Positions 27,713-37,933 of a stretch of 64,000 nucleotides of DNA are shown here, piece after piece. This DNA is from JBQTGK01 sp052400665 (GTDB taxonomy: Bacteria; Bacteroidota; Bacteroidia; Bacteroidales; Marinifilaceae). The notes beneath the pieces are model-generated. The model ran no database searches. It worked only from the letters and a program-made list of their open reading frames with translations, and was not told where the DNA came from. The stretch lies in NCBI GenBank assembly GCA_052400665.1, contig JBQTGK010000008.1. The stretch is one strand, 5' to 3'. A program made the translations under genes and the position numbers. Every line of letters begins with the position of its first letter. The first letter of the stretch is position 1.

Positions 27713-29209
27713 TTACAACTCTCCTAAAAAGTCGAGAGGTTTACTGGCATTACTTTCTGTATTTGTTCTGCTTATAGCTGTAATTACATACTTATAATTC
27801 TTAAATCCGCTATCCAATTTTAATTTAGGTTGAGTTGTGATAGTAAGAATTGAACCTACTCTGCTAAGTTGTATTTTATCTTTTTTGTTGAAAACATAAA
27901 CAACGTAACATTTTGCATTTTTCACTTGATCCCACTTCAAGTACCCATCACTTAAAACAATTTTTTGAGGAGCTGATAATCGAATTGGAGTAATGGTTTT
28001 GTATTCAGGTATTAATGATAATTTCTGATAAATTTGAAATTGCAGTTTTTCATTAATCTGTAATAGATTATTCATAAACGATTTCGAAGAAAAAAACATA
28101 CTCCCATCAATTCGTTTCAACTTTCTATTGAGTCTCAATTGAGTAATAATCTCATCGGAATTTTGCCAGGCTTCCGCTCTAGATTTTGAATTTAATCGAT
28201 AAACTCCATGACCAATATAGCAAGGCTTTCCATACGAATTTCGATTCCACCATTTAGCTATTGTCCGATAATTGGCGACTTTTTTACCAATGTGCCAGTA
28301 AATCTGGGGAGCCACATAATCAATCCAGTCATTTTTTAGCCATAGCAAAACATCAGCATACAAATCGTCGTAATTTGTTTGCCCAGCCTTAGTTCTTGAA
28401 CCTTTTTTATCGACACTTTTATTTCTCCATACTCCAAAGGGAGATATTCCAAAAGGCATCCATGGCTTTATCGATTTTATGGTATCATTAATCTGCTTAA
28501 TAACTTTACTTACGTTATCTCTTCTCCAATCATCTAGCCTATCGGGATAAAATTCTTTACCATTATTAACAAAGCTCAACGAATCGGGAAAAGCTTTTCC
28601 CTTAATTTTATATGGATAAAAATAATCATCAAAATGAATTGCATCTATATCATATCTTCGCACAACATCACCCACAACCTTCGATACATAATCTCTGGTC
28701 TCTGGTAATCCAGGATTAAAATATTTGTGCTTCCCATATTTTAAAAACAGTTCGGGTTTGGTATTGGTAATATGATTTGGATCTGTCCTGGCATTCTTAT
28801 ACAGAAAAACTGCACGATAAGGATTCATCCAGGCATGCAATTCCATAGCTCTTTTATGACACTCCTCAACTGCAAATTGCAAGGGATCATAAAAAGGATC
28901 GGGAGCAATTCCCTGTTCTCCGCTTAACCATTGCGACCAAGGTTCATAAGGAGAATTATAAAAAGCGTCAGTTGCTGGTCTAATCTGAAAAATAATGGTA
29001 TTCATCCCATTTTTCTTGTGTTGATCCAACAGAGCAATTAATTCCTTTTTCTGTTCATCAACTTTTAAACCTGACTTCGATGGCCAATCAATATTATCAA
29101 CCGTAGCAACCCACACTGCCCGCATTTCTCTTTTTGGGGATTTTTTCTTTGCCAATGCACCAAAAGCAAACAAGACCAATAATATGCCAATAAATCCTTT
29201 TTTACTCAT
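27713..29209 (-). CDS. GHL10-type glycoside hydrolase (DUF187)
   Basis: A 498-residue exported protein with a signal peptide ending near ALA20. The GHL10 (PF02638) domain covers about 27-350 and is clear from REMRAVWVATVDNIDWPS, FQIRPATDAFY, HAWMNPYRA and IHFDDYFYP. The C-terminus (about 400-498) is a fibronectin-III-like domain. E. coli DigH (YddW), a relative, cuts peptide-free glycan strands, which fits this locus well. A GntR-like site lies at 29425-29437 in the upstream region. Confidence 0.9.
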   Translation of the reverse strand: MSKKGFIGILLVLFAFGALAKKKSPKREMRAVWVATVDNIDWPSKSGLKVDEQKKELIALLDQHKKNGMNTIIFQIRPATDAFYNSPYEPWSQWLSGEQGIAPDPFYDPLQFAVEECHKRAMELHAWMNPYRAVFLYKNARTDPNHITNTKPELFLKYGKHKYFNPGLPETRDYVSKVVGDVVRRYDIDAIHFDDYFYPYKIKGKAFPDSLSFVNNGKEFYPDRLDDWRRDNVSKVIKQINDTIKSIKPWMPFGISPFGVWRNKSVDKKGSRTKAGQTNYDDLYADVLLWLKNDWIDYVAPQIYWHIGKKVANYRTIAKWWNRNSYGKPCYIGHGVYRLNSKSRAEAWQNSDEIITQLRLNRKLKRIDGSMFFSSKSFMNNLLQINEKLQFQIYQKLSLIPEYKTITPIRLSAPQKIVLSDGYLKWDQVKNAKCYVVYVFNKKDKIQLSRVGSILTITTQPKLKLDSGFKNYKYVITAISRTNTESNASKPLDFLGEL

Positions 29210-29916
29210 TATCTTATTTTATTTGCGAATAATTAACTTCGAGATCTTTTTACGATCTAATTCCAATATTGTCGTAATTATCTTGGTATTGCATCATTCG
29301 CCCAAAACCAAGTTCATCCTATATTTTACATACAAAACAAAAACTTTCCAATATCGATACCAATTAAATAGCTACAAAGAAATAAGGATTTAAAGAACTA
29401 TTCACATTCCTAACAACCATCAAAGTGGTAATACATCTTACAAAAATATAAAATTTATTAGTTTTGCAATGAAATAATCAAGAAAACAAATCTCTAAATT
29501 TCAAAAACATATCATACAAGACATCATGATAGATAACAGTGGATTAGACAAATGAAAAACAGCAATACTTATACCACTTATATCGATCTAAAGTCACTAT
29601 TTTCATCAAAACCAATCTTCAGCAAAATATCGAAATAAATAAAGGTATACTACAAAAAACCATTTATTCAATTCTTGATTAAAAAAATTAGAATCACCAC
29701 CAATCTTATGGAAAAAAATCAAAATATAGAATCAACCCCCGCCTGCCACATACTATTATTAAGACAAATACAAAAACCTTCTACTCCCTAATTACAATGA
29801 CTTTTTTTTGTGAACAGGCCTATTTTTTCAAGAAACTTTATATCTTGTAAGTATTCTTCTTTTGTTATGAAGACCTACCCACTCAACTTATTTACTCACT
29901 TGAAGTAGAGGAACAA
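29210..29916. other. Long AT-rich divergent intergenic region
   Basis: A 707-base region between the GHL10 gene (leftward) and the sensor kinase (rightward). GTGGTAATACATC at 29425-29437 resembles the putative GntR operator core. A possible 27-residue reading frame begins at 29709, but nothing else supports it. No tRNA, repeat or strong hairpin was recognised. Confidence 0.35.
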
Positions 29917-31926
29917 ATGAAAAGATTTATAAATTTCTTTTTTGTCTTGCTACTAGTAAGCAATACATTAGTAGCTCAAATCAATAAAGATTCTATTCTT
30001 ACAGCAATTAGCACTAGCGAGTTAAGCGATACAATCGAAATATTTATGGGATATCAATTAGCCAATGATTATATTGGCTTGGATATTGCCTTCGCGGAAG
30101 AACTTATCGATACAGTGATCTATAAATGCCACCAAAGTGGGAACATTCGTTTTCTTTTGAATGCTCAATTGCGCAAAGCTGATATTTATCGTTATAAAAT
30201 GCAACATGACGAAGGCTTGACTTTAATAGATTCAATACTAGCAAATAAACAATTACAAGATTTCGAATATATTAAAGCTTGGACTTTATCCTTAAAAGGA
30301 AACCTTTTATCTGATATGAACAGAAAAGGAGAAGCTATTAAAACTCTTTATGAAGCAATTAAAATATCTGAAGTAGAAAAAGATTCTACACTAATATCCT
30401 ATTTACATTCTTCTTTAGGAAATAATTTTACCGATCAAAAAGAATATAAAAAAGCCATCCACAACTATTTTATCTCATTAAAATACACAAATAAAAATGA
30501 CTATAAAGGAATGGGAATGATATATTTCCATTTAGGTTCAACCCACCAGCGTCTTGAAAATATAGATTCAGCTATATATTACTACAAACTAACCGAAAAA
30601 GAATACAGCAAAATAAATTATCCTTCGGGCGTGGCAGGCATTGCCAATAATATAGGAAAGTTGCATTTTAAAAATAAGAACTATAAAGAAGCCATAATCC
30701 AAATGGAAAAAGCATTAAGCTATGACAAGAAGGTGGGTTCTATGTATTACATTATCAAAGATTACCTTAATCTGGCAAAATTCCACAAAGCAGATGAAAA
30801 TCTAGAAAAAGCAAGCTACTATTTAAATTTATGTATTGAACTTTCAGAAAAAACCAAAAATAAACAAATCCTTTACGAGAGCTATAAAATACTATCCGAA
30901 ATTAACCATCTTCAAAACAATAGCAAACTTGCCTATAACCACTTATCAAAAAGTATTGAATACAAAGACAGTTTAGATCAGGCCAAGAATATTCGTATGG
31001 CAAAGGAAGTTGAAGAAAAATACCAGAACGAAAAAAAAGAAGCTGAAAACCAAAGACTACTTCTTGAACAAGAAAAAAATAGTCAAATAATACAATTACA
31101 AAAATGGCTTGCAATAATATTAGCACTTGTACTCTTTGTTGTCATCATATTTCTAATATTCATCTATAAAGAACGCCGAGGAAGAATTAAAACAAACGTA
31201 GAACTTTTTAAAACGAATAAACAGTTAGATATAGCAAATAAAACAAAAGATAAATTCTTTAAAATTATTTCCCACGATCTTAAATCTCCTTTTAATTCAA
31301 TCTTAGGCTTTTCAAACATATTAAAATCAGAATATTCTTCACTTGATGATAATCAACGAATTGAAATGATTGGTGAAATTGACAAATCTTCACAACTTGC
31401 CTATGATTTGCTAATCAATCTTCTTACTTGGGCTCGAACACAAACGGGAGGAATTAAAATTAAAAAAGAGCCTCTTTTATTAAAAGACCTAGTAGAAACC
31501 TGCTCCCAATTGTATGGGCAAAGTGCTAAAGCGAAAAATATAGATATTGTTGTAAACATACCAGCTAATATACACCTTACAATTGATAGAAATACTTCGA
31601 TGATTTTTATTGGTAATTTGATTAACAATGCAATAAAATTTACACCAGAAGGTGGATCGATATCTATTAACGCATCTGAAAAAGAAAAATTCGTTCAAAT
31701 ACATATTATTGATACTGGTGTTGGTATACCGCCTGAAGTACTGACAAAACTATTTACAATCGGAGAAAATACCTCTACTCAAGGCACAAATAATGAAAAA
31801 GGAACTGGCTTAGGCTTACTTCTTTGCAAAGAGTTTGTAGAAAAAAATGGAGGAGAAATAAAAGTAAATAGTACAGTTGGAGCGGGAAGCGACTTTACAA
31901 TATCTATTCCTAAATATAATAATTAA
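29917..31926 (+). CDS. TPR-containing sensor histidine kinase
   Basis: A 669-residue membrane kinase. It has a signal peptide (ends near LVAQ), a periplasmic array of TPR-like repeats (about 60-350), a coiled coil and a transmembrane helix at about 391-413. A HisKA domain follows, with the phospho-acceptor His in FFKIISHDLKSPFNSILGFSN. The HATPase domain carries NLINNAIKFT, DTGVGIPPE and GTGLGLLLC. It has no receiver domain, and no response regulator gene lies nearby, so its partner must be elsewhere. It may sense periplasmic state linked to the surrounding peptidoglycan genes, but nothing in the sequence proves this. Confidence 0.9.
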   Translation: MKRFINFFFVLLLVSNTLVAQINKDSILTAISTSELSDTIEIFMGYQLANDYIGLDIAFAEELIDTVIYKCHQSGNIRFLLNAQLRKADIYRYKMQHDEGLTLIDSILANKQLQDFEYIKAWTLSLKGNLLSDMNRKGEAIKTLYEAIKISEVEKDSTLISYLHSSLGNNFTDQKEYKKAIHNYFISLKYTNKNDYKGMGMIYFHLGSTHQRLENIDSAIYYYKLTEKEYSKINYPSGVAGIANNIGKLHFKNKNYKEAIIQMEKALSYDKKVGSMYYIIKDYLNLAKFHKADENLEKASYYLNLCIELSEKTKNKQILYESYKILSEINHLQNNSKLAYNHLSKSIEYKDSLDQAKNIRMAKEVEEKYQNEKKEAENQRLLLEQEKNSQIIQLQKWLAIILALVLFVVIIFLIFIYKERRGRIKTNVELFKTNKQLDIANKTKDKFFKIISHDLKSPFNSILGFSNILKSEYSSLDDNQRIEMIGEIDKSSQLAYDLLINLLTWARTQTGGIKIKKEPLLLKDLVETCSQLYGQSAKAKNIDIVVNIPANIHLTIDRNTSMIFIGNLINNAIKFTPEGGSISINASEKEKFVQIHIIDTGVGIPPEVLTKLFTIGENTSTQGTNNEKGTGLGLLLCKEFVEKNGGEIKVNSTVGAGSDFTISIPKYNN

Positions 31927-32015
31927 ACAAAAAAAGTGTACATACTTTCCATTCGTGATTATATCTAATAATTTGATTAGCGATAATGTCTTCATCGATC
32001 TCAATTAAAAAAAAC

Positions 32016-32029
32016 TAAATTTGTATTGC
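32016..32029 (+). promoter_or_regulatory. Promoter of namZ-like gene
   Basis: TAAATTTG (32016-32023) matches TAnnTTTG and runs straight into GTATTGC, one base off the GTATTAC core of the putative GntR sites. Its position implies transcription from about 32030, so translation should begin at 32048 or 32066 rather than at the ATG at 32021. Confidence 0.45.
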
Positions 32030-32065
32030 TTTTATTCGACAGCAAAAATGCAAATCTTAGTCACT

Positions 32066-33340
32066 ATGATTCATTACAATACTTTTTCTTTTTTTAAAGG
32101 ATTAAAATTTATTCTTCTCTTTAGTAGCATTCAATTCTTATTTTCCCAGAGCACTACATTTGCTCAAAAAGTACAATCAGGAATAGATATACTACAAGAA
32201 ACCAATTTTATTGATTTAAAAGGTAAATCAATCGGAATTATCACCAATCCCACGGGAGTTAATCAAAATCTGGAATCGACTATAGATCTGTTACACAATG
32301 AAAAAACAGTACATGTAAAAGTACTTTATAGTCCCGAACATGGGATTCGTGGTGATCATGCAGCTGGAGATAAAGTTGGAACTTATACAGACAAAAAAAC
32401 AGGCTTAAAGGTTTACTCCTTATATGGTAAAAATAAAAAGCCTAATGCTGAAATGCTAAAGAATATAGATGCATTGGTATATGATATACAAGATATTGGT
32501 GTTAGATCGTACACCTATATAAGCACGATGGGATTGGCCATGGAAGCCTGTGCCGAAAATAATATAGAATTAATTGTTCTGGATCGTCCCAATCCTATTG
32601 GAGGCTTAAAAGTAGAAGGAAATCTGGTTGATCCTGCATACATTTCATTTGTAAGTCAGTTTCCAATCCCATATGTATACGGACTTACCTGTGGAGAATT
32701 GGCAAACTATATAAACAATGAAGGATTATTAAAAAATGGAAATAAATGCAAATTAAGCGTTATTAAAATGAAAGGCTGGAAACGAAATATGTTATTCTCA
32801 GAAACTAATTTACCATGGGTTCCAACCTCTCCTCATATTCCAAATTCGCTAAGTGCAGCATATTACCCTATCTCCGGAATATTAGGCGAATTATATACAA
32901 TATCGATAGGAGTAGGCTATACTCAACCATTTGAACTATTTGCTGCCGAATGGATAAATGCCGATGATCTCGCAAACAATCTGAATAATATAAACTTACC
33001 TGGCGTTCTATTTCGTCCAATTCATTACAAACCATATTATTCTGTTGGCAAAGGCAAAATGCTGCATGGTATTCAGGTACATTTCACCGATTTAAAGAAT
33101 GCACCTCTATCCCTGCTTCAATTCTATGTATTACAGGAGTGTCATAAACTTTACCCAGATAAAAATGCATTCGAAATGTGCGGTCAGTCGCGCTTAAAAA
33201 TGTTCGATAAAGTTTGTGGCAGTAAGGAAATCAGAATCAGGTTTACAAAGAATTTTCTTGTGAAAGATATTGAGGAACTTTGGACAAAGCCAGCTAGCGA
33301 TTTTAAAGAAAAATCGAAAAAATATTGGCTATACAATTAA
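32066..33340 (+). CDS. namZ: Exo-beta-N-acetylmuramidase (DUF1343)
   Basis: A 424-residue exported member of DUF1343, the NamZ family, which removes MurNAc from the non-reducing end of glycan fragments. The start at 32066 places a good signal peptide (hydrophobic FILLFSSIQFLFS, cleavage near TFAQ) at the N-terminus. Family blocks are GIITNPTGVNQ near 55, YSPEHGIRGDHAAG around the putative active-site E91, YDIQDIGVRSYTYIST near 140 and LDRPNPIGG near 175. It supplies MurNAc for the MurK-MurQ pair encoded at 48584-50255. Bacillus and Tannerella carry comparable associations. Confidence 0.88.
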   Translation: MIHYNTFSFFKGLKFILLFSSIQFLFSQSTTFAQKVQSGIDILQETNFIDLKGKSIGIITNPTGVNQNLESTIDLLHNEKTVHVKVLYSPEHGIRGDHAAGDKVGTYTDKKTGLKVYSLYGKNKKPNAEMLKNIDALVYDIQDIGVRSYTYISTMGLAMEACAENNIELIVLDRPNPIGGLKVEGNLVDPAYISFVSQFPIPYVYGLTCGELANYINNEGLLKNGNKCKLSVIKMKGWKRNMLFSETNLPWVPTSPHIPNSLSAAYYPISGILGELYTISIGVGYTQPFELFAAEWINADDLANNLNNINLPGVLFRPIHYKPYYSVGKGKMLHGIQVHFTDLKNAPLSLLQFYVLQECHKLYPDKNAFEMCGQSRLKMFDKVCGSKEIRIRFTKNFLVKDIEELWTKPASDFKEKSKKYWLYN

Positions 33341-33397
33341 AGAAAAAATAAATTACAATTTCTCCAGTCCAAACTAAAATGGATTTTATAAAATGAT

Positions 33398-33405
33398 TAC
33401 TTTTG
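33398..33405 (+). promoter_or_regulatory. Putative -7 element before ThrE pair
   Basis: TACTTTTG followed by C matches TAnnTTTG. It lies about 190 bases before the gene at 33599, so the transcript would have a long untranslated leader. No structure was recognised in that leader. Confidence 0.35.
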
Positions 33406-33598
33406 CAAATTATAAGTCTGATAATCTTTTTATAAATTACCTAGAACCTCTGAGTCAAATATATCTGCTTTAACTACTACCTGGTAAGAGTATAAATTCT
33501 TACAATCAAGCACAAGCTGACATATTACGAACAAATAGTCTAACATAAAGATTTCAACTTATCCTTTAGTAAAATAATATCATTTTATTACAAAAACT

Positions 33599-34369
33599 AT
33601 GGTTTTATCCGAAAAAGATAAAGTTAATGAGTTGTGTAAAATCCTACTTGAAGTTGGTGCTCTATTAATGGAGGTAGGTGCAAATACCTTTAGAATTAGA
33701 ACAACTGTTATGCGAATAGCTGCAGCATTTGGATACCACGCTGAATTGTTAATTACTCACCGCGCATTAATGCTTACGGTATATAACGAAGAATCCAATT
33801 ATTTTTTTAGCCGTTTAATGCAAACATCACCGCAGCATATTAATTTTAGAATTGTTAGCGGTATTAGTAGGATGAGCTGGCATATTCTGGAAGAAAAGTG
33901 GAGCTTGGAAATGGTTCGTGAAGAAATTGACCGTTTAAAATCAGTATCACACTATCCACGAATAGTAACTCTAGTAATGGTTGCATTGGCTGGAGCTTCG
34001 TTTTGTCGTATTTTTGGAGGTGGCGCAATTGAAATGATTACTGCTTTTACAGCTACTTTTATTGGTTTATATGTAAGACAGGAATCAACAAAAAGAGCTT
34101 TCAATCCATACTTGTGTATCTTTTCGGCTGCATTTATTTCTTCTATGATTTCTGGAGCTACAGTATATTTTCATATTGGTAGCAATCCTGAATCGGCTTT
34201 TGCAACCTCGGTTCTGTACCTCATCCCAGGAATACCTCTAATCAATTCATTATTAGATTTTCTGGATGGAAATATCATGAATGGACTTGTAAGAGGAATT
34301 AATGGATTAATCATCGCTTTTTCAATTGCCTTGGGCTTACTGGGAGCAATACTTATTTATAATATCTAA
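33599..34369 (+). CDS. ThrE/YjjP-like exporter subunit, large part
   Basis: A 256-residue membrane protein of the DUF1212 (ThrE N-terminal, YjjP) family. The N-terminal 110 residues are soluble, with the typical LLEVGALLMEVGANTFRIRTTV, YHAELLITHRALMLTV and HINFRIVSGISRMSWHI. Four to five transmembrane helices follow. It works with the small partner three bases downstream. Relatives export threonine/serine or, for E. coli YjjPB, succinate; the substrate here is unknown. Confidence 0.88.
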   Translation: MVLSEKDKVNELCKILLEVGALLMEVGANTFRIRTTVMRIAAAFGYHAELLITHRALMLTVYNEESNYFFSRLMQTSPQHINFRIVSGISRMSWHILEEKWSLEMVREEIDRLKSVSHYPRIVTLVMVALAGASFCRIFGGGAIEMITAFTATFIGLYVRQESTKRAFNPYLCIFSAAFISSMISGATVYFHIGSNPESAFATSVLYLIPGIPLINSLLDFLDGNIMNGLVRGINGLIIAFSIALGLLGAILIYNI

Positions 34370-34372
34370 TAT

Positions 34373-34873
34373 ATGGAATGGAGTGTATTATGGGAAACCT
34401 GGATATGGCTTGGCTTTGCAGCTACGGGTTTTGCAATTTTATTTAATGTACCCGCTCGCACCTTATACTTAATTTTTATTCTGGGAGCTTTAGGTGGTAG
34501 TCTCAAACTTATTTTGCTTCAGCAAGATGTAAATATAATTCTAAGTTCGTTTCTGGGGGCTTTACTCGTTGGTATTTTAAGTATTAAAGCTTCTCACTTA
34601 AAACATTCGCCCTCGTTTATTTTTGCGATTCCTGCAGTTATTCCAATGGTTCCAGGAGCATTTATGTATCGAATGATGCTGGGAGTTATCCGTTTAACGG
34701 GTGCAAATGATCATGAAGTTTTTCTGCGTTTATTGCAAGAGACCATCGATAATGGGTTAAAAGGATTTTTTGTATTATCAGCACTATCGCTCGGGGTTTC
34801 GGGGCCAATGTTAATAAACCGAAATAACACTAAAAGAGAAATTAAACGAATAAAAAAGAATACTATAAAATAG
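34373..34873 (+). CDS. ThrE/YjjB-like exporter subunit, small part
   Basis: A 166-residue protein with four to five transmembrane helices, matching the ThrE_2/YjjB family (AFMYRMMLGV and FAIPAVIPMVPG near residues 90-110). It is separated from the YjjP-like gene by three bases and is therefore translationally linked. The two together equal one full ThrE exporter split in two. Confidence 0.87.
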   Translation: MEWSVLWETWIWLGFAATGFAILFNVPARTLYLIFILGALGGSLKLILLQQDVNIILSSFLGALLVGILSIKASHLKHSPSFIFAIPAVIPMVPGAFMYRMMLGVIRLTGANDHEVFLRLLQETIDNGLKGFFVLSALSLGVSGPMLINRNNTKREIKRIKKNTIK

Positions 34874-34949
34874 ATTTAATCGAACCTGTAAGAGACCTGA
34901 TTCTTGCAGAACTTAACAAGAAAAGTTTCGGAATCCCGAAGCTTTGCTA

Positions 34950-36059
34950 TTATATCTTAATAAATATTTTTCTTTTGTACAGATAGAGCACAATCAGCCA
35001 ATATACTATGATATGAGAAAGTGCAAAAAGTAAGGACCCATTTAACGGTCCGGCCCACGAAGCAAATGCATTCTTATACAGCCAGGCATAGCCATTTAAA
35101 ATACCACCCGATTTATCGGTAAAATGAACTAAATAAATAATCACTTTTACCCACACCACCGATAAAACAAAAATAAACAGTGGATTCATTCCAAACACCA
35201 AAAATGGATGTGCCCATTTTTTATAATTTAAAATATCAATCAAATAAATCATTACAGCCATTACCAACTGAGCTAAACCTGCAGCGTACAATACGTAAGA
35301 ACTTGTCCACAAAGGTTTATTAATTGGAAACCAAATATTCCATACCAAGCCCAACACAAATCCTAAAACTCCAAACACCAACAATGTAGGAACAATTCGT
35401 TTTTGCTCCGTTTTAGAAATCAATGCTCCTGTTAAATATCCTAAAATAACCGTGACAATAGCAGGAAGAGTGCTGAATAATCCCTCCGGATCAAAAGTAA
35501 TTCCAAATCCTTTATACATATGACTTGCACCCAATATCATCGTATCGAAAGCTATTGTTGGATTTCCTTCTAAACTATATGGATGATCTCCGCCAAGAAA
35601 ATACAGCAAGCCCCAGTAAGAAAACAAAATAGCTGCAGACACATACAATAATCTTGCTTTATTTAAAACCAAACAGAGCAAACTACCAATACCATAAGCC
35701 AAAGCTATTCGCTGCAAAACGCCCATAATTCTTAAGTTCTCCATTTTGATATGCACAAAAGGAAAGGCATTTAACAGCAAACCTATTCCAAAAATAATAA
35801 GCGTACGCTTTAGAATCTTTTTACCTGCTTCGGCATTTAATTGGTGATTAAATTTTCCGAATGAGAAAAACATTGCTACCCCAACGGCAAATAAGAAAAA
35901 AGGAAAAACCAAATCGGTGGGTGTGCAACCATGCCATTTCGAATGCAACAAAGGAGCATAAACATGACTCCAGCTACCTGGCGTATTTACGGTAATCATT
36001 GCAGCAATGGTTAAACCTCTAAAAGCATCCAAAGCCATTAATCTTTTTGATTTTTCCAT
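34950..36059 (-). CDS. NagX/HGSNAT-like membrane acyltransferase
   Basis: A 369-residue protein with about ten transmembrane helices and the conserved N-terminal LMALDAFRGLTIAAMITVN followed by GCTPTDLVFPFFLFAVGVAM. It belongs to the DUF5009/NagX family related to heparan-alpha-glucosaminide N-acetyltransferase, which moves an acetyl group across the membrane onto glucosamine. In this locus it could re-acetylate periplasmic amino sugars or assist their uptake; that is inference. It is the last gene of a four-gene unit and starts 4 bases after the GDSL gene ends. Confidence 0.86.
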   Translation of the reverse strand: MEKSKRLMALDAFRGLTIAAMITVNTPGSWSHVYAPLLHSKWHGCTPTDLVFPFFLFAVGVAMFFSFGKFNHQLNAEAGKKILKRTLIIFGIGLLLNAFPFVHIKMENLRIMGVLQRIALAYGIGSLLCLVLNKARLLYVSAAILFSYWGLLYFLGGDHPYSLEGNPTIAFDTMILGASHMYKGFGITFDPEGLFSTLPAIVTVILGYLTGALISKTEQKRIVPTLLVFGVLGFVLGLVWNIWFPINKPLWTSSYVLYAAGLAQLVMAVMIYLIDILNYKKWAHPFLVFGMNPLFIFVLSVVWVKVIIYLVHFTDKSGGILNGYAWLYKNAFASWAGPLNGSLLFALSHIIVYWLIVLYLYKRKIFIKI

Positions 36060-36063
36060 GATA

Positions 36064-36594
36064 TCAGATTAAATTTTCCGATTGTAAACAATTTACCCAC
36101 AGCCTGTATCCTGCACTATTTAGATGTAAGCCATCATAAGTATACTCTTTAATTAACTCATCCGAATAAGTTGAAAATAATGAATATAAATCTACAAAAG
36201 TGATCATTTCCTTTTCGCAAAAAGTTTTCAACAGCTTGTTAATATCTCTGATATCTTTCGCACAAAAAGTTTCACTTGCAAAAAGTTGAAAATTTACCGG
36301 AAGCAGACTTTGAACTACTACTAAAACTTCTGGTTCTTTTTTAAGTCTGCTTATTAGCTCACTAAAATTATTCAAAATATCATTTTTCCCAACTCCATCG
36401 CCTAAATCATTAATTCCCATCATCAGGAAAATCTGATTTGGTTTTTCAGCCAAGACTTGATCTAAACGAGAAAGTATTTCTACTGATTTTTCTCCGGAAA
36501 CACCATAATTACAAAGTTCATGATTTGGAAAAAACACATCCCATTTTCCACCTTCAGTAAGGCTATCTCCTAAAAATGCAATTCTTGTTTTCAT
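36064..36594 (-). CDS. SGNH/GDSL hydrolase
   Basis: A 176-residue cytoplasmic-type esterase. The SGNH blocks are all seen: FLGDSLTEGG (Ser near 11), a Gly in block II (YGVSGE), GINDLGDG (Asn near 61) and DGLHLNSAGY (Asp and His near 154-157). It is packed between the AmpG-like permease (7 bases) and the NagX-like gene (4 bases). A role in removing O-acetyl groups from imported muropeptide sugars would fit the context but is not shown by sequence. Confidence 0.87.
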   Translation of the reverse strand: MKTRIAFLGDSLTEGGKWDVFFPNHELCNYGVSGEKSVEILSRLDQVLAEKPNQIFLMMGINDLGDGVGKNDILNNFSELISRLKKEPEVLVVVQSLLPVNFQLFASETFCAKDIRDINKLLKTFCEKEMITFVDLYSLFSTYSDELIKEYTYDGLHLNSAGYRLWVNCLQSENLI

Positions 36595-36601
36595 TAATTC
36601 T

Positions 36602-37897
36602 CTATTTCTGTTTGATTCCGAACTTTGGATCTACCTTTACCAATTTTACCATAATAAAACTAGGAATGGTACAAAGCATTACCCAAACAAAGAAATGTTG
36701 GTAACCTATCATTTCCTGAATCCAGCCAGAAATCATTCCCGGAAACATCATTCCTGCGGCCATTAAACCGGTACAAAACGCGAAATGTGCAGTTTTGTGT
36801 TTTCCTTCGGATACATATATCTGATAAAGCATATAAGCCGTGAAACCAAAACCATATCCAAACTGTTCTACCGCTACCGAAGCACAGATAAAATAAAAAG
36901 AATCGGGCAAAGCATACGATAAATACACATACACTAAATTGGGTAAGTTAATTGCAAACACCATTGGCCACAACCAATATTTTAATCCGTTGCGAGAGGC
37001 TAAATATCCTCCAAGAATTCCACCCACAGTAAGAAAAACAATTCCAATGGTTCCATATATCAATCCTACTTCACTTGTTGACAAACCCAAGCCTCCAACT
37101 TCTTTCGGATCTAATAGAAAAGGGGAAGCCATTTTTACCAATTGAGATTCTCCCAAACGATACACCAAAATCAATCCAACAATTTTCAAAATATCCTTCT
37201 TCATGAAAAATGTCGATACCGTTTCACCAAAGCCGTCAAAAACCTCAGAAAAACTTTTCACTTCTCTTTCCTCATCTTCTTTAGGATGTGGCAAAGCAAA
37301 CTTGTGATAGAAACAAAGAAGAACAAATAATGCCGCCAAAATGAAAAAGGTCAACGACCATGCTAAGGGAATATTATTCTCTGTATTTCCAAACAAATTT
37401 GTCGTTTCAAGATATCCTGCCAAAATAATTAACAAGCCCTGCCCTGTAATCATTGCCAAACGATAAAAAGTACTTCTGATGCCAACAAAGTAAGCTTGCT
37501 TATTCGTATCTAAACCATACATGTAAAAACCATCGGCTGCAATATCGTGAGTGGCCGAACTAAAAGCCAACAACCAGAAAAATGCCAATGTTGATTGAAA
37601 AAAGAAAGTAGTTGGAACAGTGAAAGCAACACCGGCCAAACCTGCACCTATTAGTAATTGCATGCTTACAATCCACCAACGTTTACTTTTCAAAACATCA
37701 ACAATCGGACTCCAAAGTGGTTTTATCATCCAGGGTAAATACAACCATGAAGTATACAAAGCAATATCTGTATTAGAAATACCAAGCTTTTTGTACATAA
37801 TAACGGCAACGGTCATCACCACAACATAAGGAATACCTTCTGCGAAATAAAGCGATGGAATCCATGCCCAAGGCGAGCGAGTTTTTGTTTTTGACAT
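36602..37897 (-). CDS. AmpG-like muropeptide permease (MFS)
   Basis: A 431-residue major facilitator with 12 or so helices. The N-terminal PSLYFAEGIPYVVVM and WLYLPWMIKPLWSPIVD are typical of the AmpG branch, which imports GlcNAc-anhydroMurNAc and its peptides. It provides the inner-membrane step for sugars consumed by AnmK, MurK and MurQ. It follows the SpoIID-like gene by 36 bases and shares a transcript with the GDSL and NagX-like genes. Confidence 0.85.
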   Translation of the reverse strand: MSKTKTRSPWAWIPSLYFAEGIPYVVVMTVAVIMYKKLGISNTDIALYTSWLYLPWMIKPLWSPIVDVLKSKRWWIVSMQLLIGAGLAGVAFTVPTTFFFQSTLAFFWLLAFSSATHDIAADGFYMYGLDTNKQAYFVGIRSTFYRLAMITGQGLLIILAGYLETTNLFGNTENNIPLAWSLTFFILAALFVLLCFYHKFALPHPKEDEEREVKSFSEVFDGFGETVSTFFMKKDILKIVGLILVYRLGESQLVKMASPFLLDPKEVGGLGLSTSEVGLIYGTIGIVFLTVGGILGGYLASRNGLKYWLWPMVFAINLPNLVYVYLSYALPDSFYFICASVAVEQFGYGFGFTAYMLYQIYVSEGKHKTAHFAFCTGLMAAGMMFPGMISGWIQEMIGYQHFFVWVMLCTIPSFIMVKLVKVDPKFGIKQK

Positions 37898-37933
37898 TTT
37901 TTACTGTTTTTCTTTATAATAAAGTCAATTCAA

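Noticed and set aside
29709..29792. 27-codon frame starting MEKNQNIES upstream of the sensor kinase
   Set aside because: It is short and isolated, with no promoter or conservation evidence available.
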